A DNA stretch of 64,000 bases from Lojkania enalia (Eukaryota; Ascomycota; Dothideomycetes; Pleosporales): positions 1-64,000 of the forward strand of contig ML986588.1 in the NCBI GenBank assembly GCA_010094045.1, read 5' to 3'. Position 1 is the first letter of the stretch, and each line of letters opens with the position of its first letter. The notes beneath the pieces are model-generated. The model had not been told where the DNA came from. It searched no databases and saw only the letters and a program-made list of their open reading frames with translations. A program made the translations under genes and the position numbers. Below are positions 1 to 11,540 of this stretch, piece by piece.

Positions 1-1000
1 AAAAAACTACATCCTCAAGTCTCCGTTTTCCCCCAAAACGAACGCCGAGAAGGCCTGTTTGCCACTAACTGCCTTGCTCCCGTTAACTAGTGTCTTCCGG
101 ACGGTGTTGAAACCGGGCCGTCCCATTGTCAATTGTCGTGTATCCCATATCCCCCAGGTTCCTCCTTGCCTCATCCAACGTTTCACAACTAGCTATAGCA
201 AATGCATTATGACCGTTAACACATCCACAACATACTGTGGGCTCTCCGCTTCTACCCCTGCAACACAACTCCACCGTCACAACTTGATATTGCACCAGCC
301 ATCGACAAACTCGCTCAGATCCTTAAATTTAAAAGTTAACATTTCTCGACACCCATCTCCGCGCCACGTATAAGGCGCACAGATCCCCATATGGAGAGGG
401 CCATGAACTAGTTTGACCATGATAGTGGTAGTTGTAATAGTAGTACACGATATACACGAACCTCCTCCCCACCCTTTCTCGCGCCAGGAACCTCCAACAA
501 AACGCTCTCAAAATAATGCAAGGCCACACACCCTAGAAACACCATAAAGATTTCCCATACAGACCGGCTATATGCCCGGTGTCCCAAAGTGTGAGTGCCC
601 CTAGTGGAAGTTCCGCAGTCTACAAAGGATCGTACTATACTCAATAGTCCGCTTACCCATGGATACCGCCCCGTCCGTCCTTCCAGCCAGTCCCGCATTC
701 GCCCATATGAGGAAAAGGAAAATAGAACCCAGGTATATTGTGCGGGAAAAAGGAAAGAGAGTTGTGGTAGGTAGGACGCCCCAAAGAAACATGCTCCATA
801 AATCAAAGATGTATAATAGAATATGCAACCAGAATAGAGTGATGCACAAAAAATTTGTACGAAAATTTATCATAGAAGAAAATGCAAACATAAAGGTTGC
901 TTTTAGCGAAGCCTTGCGCCATGTCGACAAGTAAAAGTGGTGGAAATTGAAAAGCGCTTGGCTTGACGTGGAGGCATGTGCCTGGTCAATATGGAGTACT
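1..1000. other. Window edge and 3' flank of the first gene; no gene seen
   Basis: This stretch lies downstream of the stop codon at 1001-1003 of the minus-strand gene. Open frames are short, overlap on both strands and have no splice-linked partners or recognisable motifs. The plus-strand frame at about 659-934 is basic and low in information and probably falls in the 3' UTR or spacer. No tRNA-like or repeat structure was recognised. Confidence 0.5.
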
Positions 1001-4000
1001 TTAGAACATTGATCCATCCATAGGCCCTTGAATGATAGGTCGGTCGTGGATCGGACGAGGAGGCGAGCCATTGCGCCCTCCAAAGGGAGCTGAGGGTAAG
1101 GCAGGACTCGGACTAGCATGAACCTGTGATTTCCCGTGTAGACTTTTGCCTTCGCTAGAGGTTTTTCTGAGTCTCTGCCGTTGCGAAGGAACCTGGCTAG
1201 GTAGGGCGTCTGAGGAATTGGTCCTGAGTGGTTCAGCAAAAGGAGATTGTGGCGATCGAAGAGAGCCATCTTGGTTCTCGGTTCGCCCAAGCCCGAAGCG
1301 TCGCCTCCTTGGGTTGATTGGAGGAACTGGCGGTGGCGACTCTATTCCATTCTTCAAAGATGCCCCAGGAGGTAAGTCGACAGTTTCCTGGACCGAGGTT
1401 GATGAAATGAATGTTGGCTCAGAAATATCCGACTTAGCTATAGACTTCTTTCGCACAGTGCCGGTCTTAATGAATGGCGGAGCTGCATTTGATCCAAAGG
1501 TAGGAAGAATCGGAGTATTCGGTCCCGAAACTGGGGGTGTGTTATTGGCTGAAAATGGGGGGACCGGCGAAGCCTGAGGACGGAATGCGTTCATACCTGG
1601 GCTTGGGGCTCCCGGAGATGGACGTGGCGATGCAGGAAGGCCTGGTGAGAAAAGTGGCTGAGGGCTATTGGCTGCCGGGGATAAATGTGGGGATGTCCCG
1701 TTGATAGGGCCTTTACCGGTTTGGATAGGTTGCAGGTGCTTTGATTCAAAGTAGCCCGCCGCAGCTGCCTTGCTGTTACTACGTGACCTCATCCGAGTTT
1801 GCTGGCTATCTAGCGATGGTCTCTCGGTGGGAAGAGGTTGTGTAGGGTTGGCTACATATCCAGGAACTGGCGGGGTTGTGTTAGGAGGATATACAGTTGA
1901 CCTAGAGCTCGTCCCTTCCATCATGGCCTGCTCTAAATCGTCGCGGTAATGTCCAGGTCGGCTGCGAGAACGACCACTGGAGACCTCGGAGCTGGAACGA
2001 TTTCTCGTCGAGCTTTTGCTGGAGGGGGGAGGGGACCTGCTCTTCGACTTTGAGTCTGGGTTGTCCTCGTCTGCTGCAGCACGTTGAAGCCGTTGTTCTA
2101 ATTCCCTTCGTGCATCTTGTTCGCTCTGCTCAAGCACACGCGAGGGCTTCGAACGGAGGGTCTGTCCACGTTGGCCGATACGATCCTCGTCCGACTTCCA
2201 GTGGTCGTTACCATGCAAGCGGTCGTTGTGCGCTGCGAGTGAGGTACTACTACCGTTTGCGGAGGTTGTACCGATCCCTAGCATCCTCATCGCTTTGGTC
2301 GGTTCTTGCTGTCTAAGACTATCAACAGTGGCAAACGACTCCCGAGAAGACTTTGACCGAAGCATGCTCAATGCGTTTTTGAAGCCACCGGATGGAGCGG
2401 TTCCTGCAGGAGCCGGGCTTCCAGATCGGCTACGATTCTGACCAACAGTATTTCGGAGACTCTCTTGAATGGCACGCTGGCGCTCTGCAAGCTCTCGCTG
2501 GAATGCCTCTCGCTCGTGTTGAGTCTCTGTACTAGGATTTCGTTGATGAATTCCGTTAAGATTTAGCTCCCACTGCGATGTTTCGCCTTGTGTGGCTGCT
2601 CTATTCCGGGGCTGGGTATTGGAGGCTATAGAGCTTACAGCAGGTGTCTGCAATTTCGGTTTCTGCGCTTCGACAGGACTAGTCGAACTCACACTATCGC
2701 CTTCTCCATAGAACGGGTTCTCAATATCTTCCAGATCCCAGGGGTTGGAATGGGTATAGCTTGAATGGCCGGGGGTGTCCAGCTCAGAGGTAGGCTTCCG
2801 CCGCTGAATACCTGCATCATGTGTCCGAAGAGCCAGTGGAGCGGTAGTTGTCGTTGGAGGTGGACTCATTGTAATCTGATTGGCATCACCGTAATCAGAT
2901 GAGACAGTACTGACGTTGCGGAGATGTTGGCGGATGAGACCACTGAGACCTCCATTATCCGGTCCCAATGTAGGTGAATCGACATCCGGATCATGTACAC
3001 CATCTTCCAATCCAGCCGGATACCTTCCGTTGGGAGCTGAAGCAGGTGCATGGTGTTTCTCTGGAGCTGGGCGCGAGCTACTTCTTGATCGAAGAGCAGG
3101 ATGTTCATGCTCCGGTGGTCGAGAACTACCCCGAGATCGCAAAGCCGGGTGCTCAAGGATCGGAGGCCCTTGTCTATTTCCCTGTATGGTGGGAATATGT
3201 TCAAGCCGACGTGCCAATTCAGATGGCTTCGAGACGACATTTTTTGGTGCGTCATCCTCATCATCGCTGCTTCCAGGCGACGTGAAGAATGTCGTCCCTT
3301 GCCGTGAGTCAGGGGAGAGGGTTTTTGAGGGTAATTGTTCTGGTTCATTGGGGGACGAGCTGGTAGCATGTGGAGATGCTGTAGTCTTCATCTGGTTGGC
3401 TGCGGATTGGAATACTGAGAAGGCAGATGTCGCCTCGTTCTGCTCGGTTGATGTTTCAGTTTCAGACTCTAGTCGCTCGGGTATTGCAGCTTCAGTTCGT
3501 TTACGCTGTTCAAGTTCCGCACGCTCACGCAAGGTTGGCTTTCGAGGTTTCTCAAGTTTCGGAACAGACATCTCTCGCTCTTGTTGTAGTCGCTTTAAAC
3601 GTTCGGCGTATTGCTGCTCACTGAATGCCTGCGCTGGTTTATTAAATGCACCCATGGCAGTAGCTTTCCCACGGTCATTGGGCTGAAGTGCGGAGTTGAG
3701 TGTCTGAGCATCCTCGCTGTCACTGGCTAAAGGGCTCGTTAAGGGGGGAGATTGCGGCCTGGAGATAATGGGACTCGAGCCCGCAGAGTGATTATCTTTT
3801 CCATTCAAGTTGGGGTGGTTGTTCATGGTAGGGCTGTTTGTACGGAACGGAGCACTTCGGTTGAATCGGTCATTTAAGTTCGATGCCGACCGCGTTTGCG
3901 AGAATAATAATGGTGGCGTTGACCTTCCAGTCGGTGCACGAGTTCTCTGTATGGAATTGAGTCGATTCATCGCAGACGACTGCTGCTCATAGATGTGTTG

Positions 4001-4879
4001 ATCCAGCCCTTGATCATAAAGCCTGCGAGCTTTTGTGGTGGAGCGACCCAGCTCCGTAGGAGAAGTAGTAGAAGCAGCGTTGGGGAGAGCAGGCGAGGAT
4101 GCAGGGACGGAATTGGCGCCTTGGGAAGCGATCGATGTAGCGGCAGTCGAAGAGCGAGTTATCGCCGTGCCTGAATTCGTGGAGGAAGATGTTTCTCTTC
4201 GTTGACTATAAGGCGAATAGATATCCTTTGGGCTTGATGGCTCTGAGTGCTGGCTATCGTCTGCCATCTCCTGCTCATTATGTCCCAATTCATGACTCCT
4301 CTCCCTCTCCTGCTGCCTCCATTTCTGGAATGTAGATAAGTTCACGTCATCTTCATATAATGCTCGTCCCAGGCTCTTCGATGATGCGTTGTTTGCGATC
4401 TTATATACCTTCTGTCGTCCGCCGAATAAAACATTACCCTCGCCAGGTCTCGCCCGGCTCATCATGCTTCCACCGCTATCCTCGGTGTTGTGGCTATCGA
4501 ATGAGTTCTGTCTCTCGTTTGCAAACGGCGGTCGGATAGATCCATTAAGCGATGAAACTTCGGCTATATCAGAGAGCCCACCCGGTACAAAACCAAACTC
4601 GTGGAGACGCGATTGTCGTTTCGGGTGTAACACACTATCGTCGCTTGCTTTGCCGAGCTTTGACTTTGGGTCGTCCTGCTCTCTGAGCATACTAAAGCGG
4701 GTGGACAGGCCGGGCATGATCAAACTCGTCCTGAAGTCGTCGGTCGACGGTAGCGCTGTTGTGAGGTCGATCTCAGGCTTTGGCTCTGGCTGTCCCTTCT
4801 TCCCCTTCTTGGTCTTCTTTCCCCCGGATGCATTATCGTCCAGGACCCTATCCTTCTTCCTAGTAAGAAAGCGATTCAT
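1001..4879 (-). CDS. Large Ser/Pro-rich intrinsically disordered conserved fungal protein
   Basis: A single open exon encodes about 1292 residues from the ATG at 4879 to the TAA at 1001-1003. The N-terminus (MNRFLTRKK...) is basic. A more ordered stretch around residues 40-190 contains MPGLSTRFSMLREQDDP, a DDSVL-PKR segment and a GEGNVLFGGRQKVYKI segment. From memory, this stretch looks like an uncharacterised protein widespread in Pezizomycotina. The rest is Ser/Pro/Gln-rich with short charged helices such as EAFQRELAERQRAIQESLR. No catalytic motif or membrane segment is visible. The frame runs upstream to an ATG at 4969, but TCTAAC followed by TTGCAG just before ATCACCATG marks a 3' splice site ending at about 4886. 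The 4879 ATG is therefore preferred, with an intron in the leader. Function unknown. Confidence 0.75.
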   Translation of the reverse strand: MNRFLTRKKDRVLDDNASGGKKTKKGKKGQPEPKPEIDLTTALPSTDDFRTSLIMPGLSTRFSMLREQDDPKSKLGKASDDSVLHPKRQSRLHEFGFVPGGLSDIAEVSSLNGSIRPPFANERQNSFDSHNTEDSGGSMMSRARPGEGNVLFGGRQKVYKIANNASSKSLGRALYEDDVNLSTFQKWRQQERERSHELGHNEQEMADDSQHSEPSSPKDIYSPYSQRRETSSSTNSGTAITRSSTAATSIASQGANSVPASSPALPNAASTTSPTELGRSTTKARRLYDQGLDQHIYEQQSSAMNRLNSIQRTRAPTGRSTPPLLFSQTRSASNLNDRFNRSAPFRTNSPTMNNHPNLNGKDNHSAGSSPIISRPQSPPLTSPLASDSEDAQTLNSALQPNDRGKATAMGAFNKPAQAFSEQQYAERLKRLQQEREMSVPKLEKPRKPTLRERAELEQRKRTEAAIPERLESETETSTEQNEATSAFSVFQSAANQMKTTASPHATSSSPNEPEQLPSKTLSPDSRQGTTFFTSPGSSDDEDDAPKNVVSKPSELARRLEHIPTIQGNRQGPPILEHPALRSRGSSRPPEHEHPALRSRSSSRPAPEKHHAPASAPNGRYPAGLEDGVHDPDVDSPTLGPDNGGLSGLIRQHLRNVSTVSSDYGDANQITMSPPPTTTTAPLALRTHDAGIQRRKPTSELDTPGHSSYTHSNPWDLEDIENPFYGEGDSVSSTSPVEAQKPKLQTPAVSSIASNTQPRNRAATQGETSQWELNLNGIHQRNPSTETQHEREAFQRELAERQRAIQESLRNTVGQNRSRSGSPAPAGTAPSGGFKNALSMLRSKSSRESFATVDSLRQQEPTKAMRMLGIGTTSANGSSTSLAAHNDRLHGNDHWKSDEDRIGQRGQTLRSKPSRVLEQSEQDARRELEQRLQRAAADEDNPDSKSKSRSPPPSSKSSTRNRSSSEVSSGRSRSRPGHYRDDLEQAMMEGTSSRSTVYPPNTTPPVPGYVANPTQPLPTERPSLDSQQTRMRSRSNSKAAAAGYFESKHLQPIQTGKGPINGTSPHLSPAANSPQPLFSPGLPASPRPSPGAPSPGMNAFRPQASPVPPFSANNTPPVSGPNTPILPTFGSNAAPPFIKTGTVRKKSIAKSDISEPTFISSTSVQETVDLPPGASLKNGIESPPPVPPINPRRRRFGLGRTENQDGSLRSPQSPFAEPLRTNSSDALPSQVPSQRQRLRKTSSEGKSLHGKSQVHASPSPALPSAPFGGRNGSPPRPIHDRPIIQGPMDGSMF

Positions 4880-7800
4880 GGTGATCTGCAATGTGTTAGA
4901 AGATTTGAGCCGGCGGAACAGCCGCACAAGCGATGAGTGATAGCTCAACCGCGTATGGGCGCCGTTCATGATGTGGGAATGGCCTTACTGAGATTACCGA
5001 CTACGCAGTCGTGGCTATATCATCCAAGCCAGCGCTCGCTGGAAGAACTTCACTGCTCGTCTACAGTCGAAATCGGACTGGGCAATAGTCCGGTGGAAAC
5101 CAGTAGTGAAATGGCCCACGATTGTATCCTATTCGCGGAGATTAGGTCAATGATGCGGTCTGCATGTGGGTTTCCGGATGTATTCTTGCGGGAGATGGGT
5201 GCACGCCATAAACAATGACCAATCAAGGGCGACGTACGTGAAGAGCAGGAAATATTGCGACTTCCTCTACTACTAAGTTCTACGTGGGCGTGCAGTCGTA
5301 ATTCGGGATACGGGAGCAGGCGCGAGCTCCATCAAGCGAACGTCGGGTTGCGGGCAGCAAACGAAGACGGATTAAAGTTTCAGATGGTTTGATTGCTCCA
5401 AATTTGGGGGTTGCAAAGGAATGTAGGTCGAAGGAACGGAGGTTGAGACGTTACGGCGCGCAACGTCTGGCACGGTCGTGACCCAGAGGATGTGGAGCAG
5501 TGATATCGGAAGGGGTTCGGGTGGCGGGAAAAGACAGCGGTCGAGATGAAGAGTAAATTATCGTAGCGAAAAGAGCGTAAACAGCTGGGTGAACGAAGGT
5601 AGGGACGGGACTGGGACGCCAGCGCTCGGAGGATGCGTGGTGAAAGGAAAAGAATGGAGAGAACGAGTCTCTTGTGCAGCCGGGAAGGGAATGAGGGTTG
5701 GACTGGAGGGAGCAGGGAGGAAGGAGCAACGGCTGGGATTGCACAGAAAAAGCACAGACTCTGGACTGAGCGCTGGGCGTTGGGGGAGGGGGGGAGGGAG
5801 CGAGGGAGTGAGCGACAAGCAAGACAACCAACGTGACTGCTGCTGCCAGGGCCGGGGTCCCGAGGAAGATTCATTTCCATCATTTCCACTACACTAATCT
5901 CCGCATTGGGCGCTTCAGACACAGATGCCAGGCTGCCAGCACCACCCGCACCACCAGACAGCAGCGCGGCACCAGGAGGCCCCTTGCGCTGAGCCATCCG
6001 CCCGGCCCATCAGAGGCAGCATTGCGCGCAGCCGCACTCTTCGCCAGCTGCCGCGCAACAATATGTAACTTCTAGCTACATGAGTGAAGCTCCCCAAACA
6101 CGCCCAGCAGCACAATCTTTGCCCCAGTCGCGGTGGCCAGGGACGAGGACGGCATGGCCAAAAGCAAAACGAAGCACGCCAAAACGGGCGCTAGCGAGCG
6201 CGAAGAGGTGCGGACCTGCAGAAGCGGCCTGCGCCCGAGACGCCGAAGCAAATCGAAGCCCTTGATGCAGACGATGCGGTACCTATGCAATTTCTTTGGC
6301 CCTATGGGGCAGCATCTCCCCCTCTGCTTGCTCTCCTCTCCCTCCCTCCCTCTCTCCCTCTCTCCCGCTGGTCAGGGCGGTTGACCACCACGCCAGGCGA
6401 TTGCACGATTTGCGATTCACTATGGGCCAGTGCGACGTAGGAGCGTCTCGGGCGCGTGCGTGCAGCGACTGATGAGAGCCATCTCTGGCTCATTCTGCCC
6501 GTCTGCAGCGACTCCCCAACGTCTCACGACGCAGAAGGGGAAGGGGGTTTTGACCAATTAGATGTGTGTAGCTGCAACTCTGCGCGCTGGGCCTCCCGTC
6601 CGGGAGACGCCTCTGCCGAAAATCTTCCAGCGGCTCCTAGGCGGCACTTGAACAGTGCAGTACACGCATTGTTGTCTGCCGTGCTACCATCAGCGTCGCC
6701 GCCACCGGACATCGGCTGCGCGCGAGTGTGGTGTTGCTCGCTCGACGAGACAAGTGGTCGTCTAGCATTGTCGTCGTTGTTGCTCAGAGCAGCGACATGG
6801 TGGAGTCGAGTGGCCAGAGCGAAAGGGGTAGCATGCGGGGAGGCGACGGATGCCCCGGTGCTCTCCTCTCCTGGGCTGGGCGGCCATTTACACCCATGAT
6901 CCATGCACCGCGGCCAAACGCCCGGACAGGGGCCCCTTGCGCGCTAAGCCTTGCAGGAACAGTGAAGCGAACGAATCGCCCGCGGACCGTAGTCATGGGA
7001 ATGTGATGGGCGCGCCCGAGCCTTTCCCCTGGGCTAGTCGCCTCCTGTCTCTCTTCGCTCGTGAGTCTTCTCCCGTGCTCCCTCGATCTCCATCGTGGGC
7101 GTGGCCCAAACCTGGAGTGCGACGGCCAGCCTCTTGCTCAGCTCGACTGCTTCGTCAATCGTGTGGCGGCAACCACGCTTGATCCTTGTCCACGCCTTCG
7201 AAGAAACGTGGAAACGCTGTCAAGCGCTTCGTATCTTCAAACCCATCCGCCCGGCTTCTTATTCGTGCGACTAGCAGTTCCCTGCCGCATGCCGCACGCG
7301 GCCTCTCGAATCACTCTGCAGTCCGTTCAGTCTAAGGCCCACGGCCAGAGGCTACAGTAGGCAAGCACACAATGTCTCTCGATGGCCGTTCCAATTGCTC
7401 TTCGCGGTTGGTGAACCGCTATCGATAGAGTGACAACCTTCGTCGAGCGGCTGCACGAGTATTATCTACCTAAGTAAACACTTTAGAAGCTGACGACTAA
7501 TGCACTGTGCGCTACCGGCATATACGGTAGCTGTTATGAATGCGACCCGGGTCGCATGTTCTCCCTTTTCCCAATCGGCTCGGAGTAAGATGTAGGATTA
7601 GAGTTCGCCGTTTTGATCTAGTTTCCTACTACCAAGCTTTCAGAATTTAGCAAATCATCCCAGAATATCGGCCGTCTCTAAAGACGACCTAGAATTGCTT
7701 CGATCCTTCTCGCTGACGGAACAAGGAAATGGGACGGGGAGGACCTATGTTCTTCTTCTGCTTTTGCGGGCTGACTATGACGATTCGCTCAGTGCCTTTT

Positions 7801-9695
7801 GGACCCGTCTTTAGTTCGAAATTGCCCAGGGATCTGCGCAAACCACCAGGCTGGCGCCATCGCGTCCTCCCGTTGGCTCCCACGGGGGATCCCAAACACG
7901 CGGCGAGTTCGTGGTAGGCTCGCGCGTGGGCCTGTGGATACCAACCAGACCACGCGATGTTGACCTGACGATGTGTAAAATCCGCCATCTCACTGCATGA
8001 TCGCGAATCAATCCGCAATATGGATAAGCGTGTGTATGTAGGTTGCTACCAAGTCTCAGAATTGTAGTTTTCGAAGCTTAGAATACCTTCGCGGTTGGGG
8101 AAAATGAGCGGGCGTGACGAATTAGCTCCAGTGCCGAACGCGAACACGCTTCGCCGTCTTGAACCATCATCATTACTATTCTATTTACAGCCTCACTCCT
8201 CCGTACTGAATGATTGATTACTTCAGTCCACGCCACAGCACCGCAATCATCTCTGCAGCGACCCTAAAGTTTCGGGAAATCCTGTGCGGCTTAATTGGTT
8301 TCACGTAAACAACGATGAGTGGCGTGCAAAAGAAAATAAACACGCAAGTATCCGGATCGACCAACACAATTCTCCGACCGGAGCATTATTGCAAAACACA
8401 GAACCGCTTCTGCTCAACTCTCCTGACATATCCTCCGGTGAAAAAGGTACATATGAACACAAATAATTCAGAGTACACACCCATGGTAAAATGCAAGTAC
8501 TCCCGCGGTTCCCACATCACGCTTCCGCGCCCCATCTCCCTCCCACTAATCAGCATCCGGAATTAGCGGACGCGATTGATTTGATGGTCGAAGTTAGGAC
8601 CTAGCTGTCAGCTGTGTATTGCCAAGCGGGCGTTTTAATGAAAAATCGGGAAAAATTTTTTACTCGTATGAAGAAGCGATGAATGCACGATCTCGATGGC
8701 CGGACCGGACTAGACTGTTTGTTCGAAGGGTATTTGTTCTATTTATGGATTGATGAATGGAAGCCGGCCGTTTGGCCGTTACGCGTCATGATTGTTCAAG
8801 CTTTTTGTTTCCTTTGCGGTTCATTCTTTGATTGTGTGTAGGAGGGGTTTATGTAGAGTTTGTCATGGGATTCCGAGCCGTGAGCCGCCACCGATGTATT
8901 CGAACGAAATACGGAGTATTGATATGTAAATCGTTGTGTGTATGATTCGTAACCCTGGTACTTATTCCGCGCTCCGCTCCGAGCCTTGTGAATGGCTGGG
9001 ATCACTACATACATACTGGCAAGCAAGTACATGTGTACATGTATCATGAATCGTTTCCCTCGCAATCTAGAATGACACGCGAGAGCACATATGTAAACCT
9101 TGTATCGAAGCGGCGAATTGTGCTTTCGATAGTGCGATTACTCGAGTAGCATCGGAGGGTTTCCTATTCGGTTGCCCCGTGTGTACAAGCTAAGCTACTT
9201 GTGCAATCATTGGCTTTGTGTTCGGGTATAGATTCGGCTACGTAGGGCACGACTAGTATATCGACCCGGACGAGAGATCCGAAATGTGAGTACTTGCTAA
9301 AAGATGTTGAGGATGCGTGCATGGGATGGATTTCCGAAGGCAATATGTTCTCGGTAGAAAGGCATTCAATGCGCTTTTTGAAGCAGAATAGGAGAGCCGC
9401 GGAAATATACGGCGCTCTTAGTTCTGGAGAGCATGATGAAGATGCTGATTGGGGTCTAACTCAACACGCATTGGGAAGGAGATTTAATAATGTTAATATC
9501 GACATGCTGAAAACACCCACTTGAAATTCTTTAACAAAGGCAGTTCCACGTACTCAAAACACAAATTCAAAATTTGAAAAACAAAGACGTGCAACCCAGC
9601 TGCCATCTTCATCAAACAGCCATATATTTCTACATCAAAAATGCTTGCTCCATACTCCCTTCATGTAATATGTGTGCTAATCCAAAACTCCATGT
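4880..9695. other. 4.8 kb gene-poor spacer with the probable leader/promoter of the upstream minus-strand gene
   Basis: No convincing gene was found. On the minus strand 5430-5830 is strongly pyrimidine-rich, as is common in fungal promoters and 5' UTRs. It probably belongs to the gene starting at 4879. Frames of 60-205 codons here (for example 5380-5997 minus) are low-complexity Ser/Pro/Arg and overlap on both strands. From about 7350 the DNA becomes more AT-rich and shows no structure I can name. The segment 9294-9524 holds a short plus-strand frame with no support. Confidence 0.45.
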
Positions 9696-11540
9696 TTACA
9701 GCTCGTCATGAGTTGGCGCTTGTTTCGCAGATCCGGACCGACTCTCGCACACCGCGGGGGTGCCGACTTCCATTCTATACACACATTTCTCCTCCTCGAC
9801 AATCTTCCAAATCTCGTCCTTCTCAGCGCATGCTAGAATGACCTGTGTGCTGCGATTCGGTCCGTTCCAGCAATGCTGGCCATTCTCGTACCTTAGGACA
9901 TAGCGCTCGCCGCTACCAAGACCCTTACCATCCGCTGGCAGGTCTTCGTCGACAGTGACCTTCTCGAAGCGCGCGAAGTTGCCCATGCCGGTGTGGCCGC
10001 CACCCTTCTTGGGTTTCTGTGTGGTTTTGCTAAGCCAGCAGAGTTCGTATGTGTACTCTCCACTATCCTTTTCGATGCATTGGTCTTTAAGCGCGCGGAA
10101 GACGTCATCGGGGCCGTAGTCCCTTTCCAAATCGTCCTGGTGCCGCTTAATCTCATTCTTGTCATTGTCGAGTTCATTGCGAGCGGTATTGAGCTGTTGT
10201 CGTGCATCGGTAACAGCCTTGGATTCCGGAGAATCGGTATGCGGGTCCGCCATGATACCGTTCTCGATCAGCATGACACGTAGATCACGCAGTTTCTGAT
10301 CGACCCACTCCCGGAGCGGCTCCGGGAGATATTCTTCAAACTTGTATACTTTTGGATCGCGTTAGTAGGATTGGGGGATGCGGAAATATTATGCGTGCGA
10401 CACAATGAAACAACTTACAAACATCGACATCGCTCTCCTCTTCGCCTTCGTACTCGTCCCACTTGATGCTACTTTCTGAATCTGGGTTCGTAATCTCGTC
10501 AAGGTCTCTGTCTTTGGCGGGTTCTGGGCCTGGCCGTTCTTGTGCGGCGTAGTCCTCCCAAGCTTTTACGGCTCGCTTGACACCCTCGTCGTTGAAGTTG
10601 GGATTGTACTCCTCCTTGAAGCGCCTTAGGATGCCCTCGAGCTCCTCGATGCGAGAAGTTGCCGCATCCCTTTCGCTTCGTACCCTTCCCAGCTGCTCAA
10701 TTAGCTCTTGAATCCTTTCCTTTGCCAAGCTTTTCAACACGGTCAACTTTCCGCCCTTGCCCGCACCCTTGATGACTTTGCCCTTCTCTTGCCTCTCAAT
10801 GCTCTGCAAGTTCTGTTCCAGAGATGCAACCTTGAGCTCTTGGCCTTGGAGTTGGGTCTGTAATGTCTGGATTCGGTCCTCAACCTCCTTTTTTAGTCGC
10901 GACGCCTCTGCAACCAACTCCTTCCGCCGCTTATTCGCAGCTCCCAGGCTCTTCTGCCGTGCCTCATCCTGTTTCCGCCATTCTTTCCCAATCTTTGCGC
11001 AGCGGTCTTCGCATTTCACGCCTCCGATCCCTTCATACTCATCGCTTCCATCACAGCATAATTCGTAGTCACAGACTCCGTCGTTGATATTCGTAAATGG
11101 AATATAGCTTGGTATATGGCCCTTGTTCTTGCAGTAGTACCCCGGGAGTGCCAATGTCTCATTAAAAGTGCCGATTTTCAGTTTAGGGGGTTGTTGCGGC
11201 GAAAGTGGGGAGAGATACGAGCACGCGGAGGTACCAGGCTCGTCCGAGCCATCGGGGCAATCGCAGTAGTCGTCGTTGACCCGGGAGACGTCAATTTTAA
11301 TGGACGGATTCGAGATGCAAGTAAATGCTTCGGTGTCTTTATAAAATTTCGCAACTGTCCAGAATTCTATCAGAATCTAATTCCGCAATGTGCTGTGCAA
11401 ATGAGCTTCGAACGGAGCTCAGGATCTAACATACACTCTGGGCCTACGCCCCGCGGTCGCGGTGCCTCAGACACTGCATTTGCGGAGATGGAAAGAAAAG
11501 AGAGAAAGAGAGCAATACAGGAAAGGTGCGATTTCCCCAT
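9696..11540 (-). CDS. GTB1: Glucosidase II beta subunit (PRKCSH/Gtb1)
   Basis: This is the regulatory subunit of ER glucosidase II, which holds the catalytic alpha subunit in the ER and helps it trim glucose from N-glycans. Three exons (11540-11435, 11354-10419, 10348-9696) give 564 residues, normal for fungi. Introns are GTATGT...ACAG and GTAAGT...CTAACGCGATCCAAAAG. Visible in order: a signal peptide (MGKSHLSCIALFLSFLSISANA); a G2B domain with LDLa-like Cys/Asp motifs (DDYCDCPDGSDEPG and DYELCCDGSDEY); a long coiled coil; an acidic EGEEESDVDV stretch; and a C-terminal MRH lectin domain with Cys pairs and YVLRYENGQHCW. The protein ends in HDEL, the ER retrieval signal. The first ATG of the frame lies upstream, but only the ATG at 11540 opens directly into the signal peptide. 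Confidence 0.95.

Noticed and set aside
659..934. Basic 91-codon plus-strand frame near the left edge
   Set aside because: No motif, AT-rich and likely in the 3' region of the neighbouring gene.
5380..5997. 205-codon minus-strand frame rich in Ser, Pro and Arg
   Set aside because: Low-complexity translation of a pyrimidine-rich leader/promoter, overlapped by open frames on both strands. More likely UTR.
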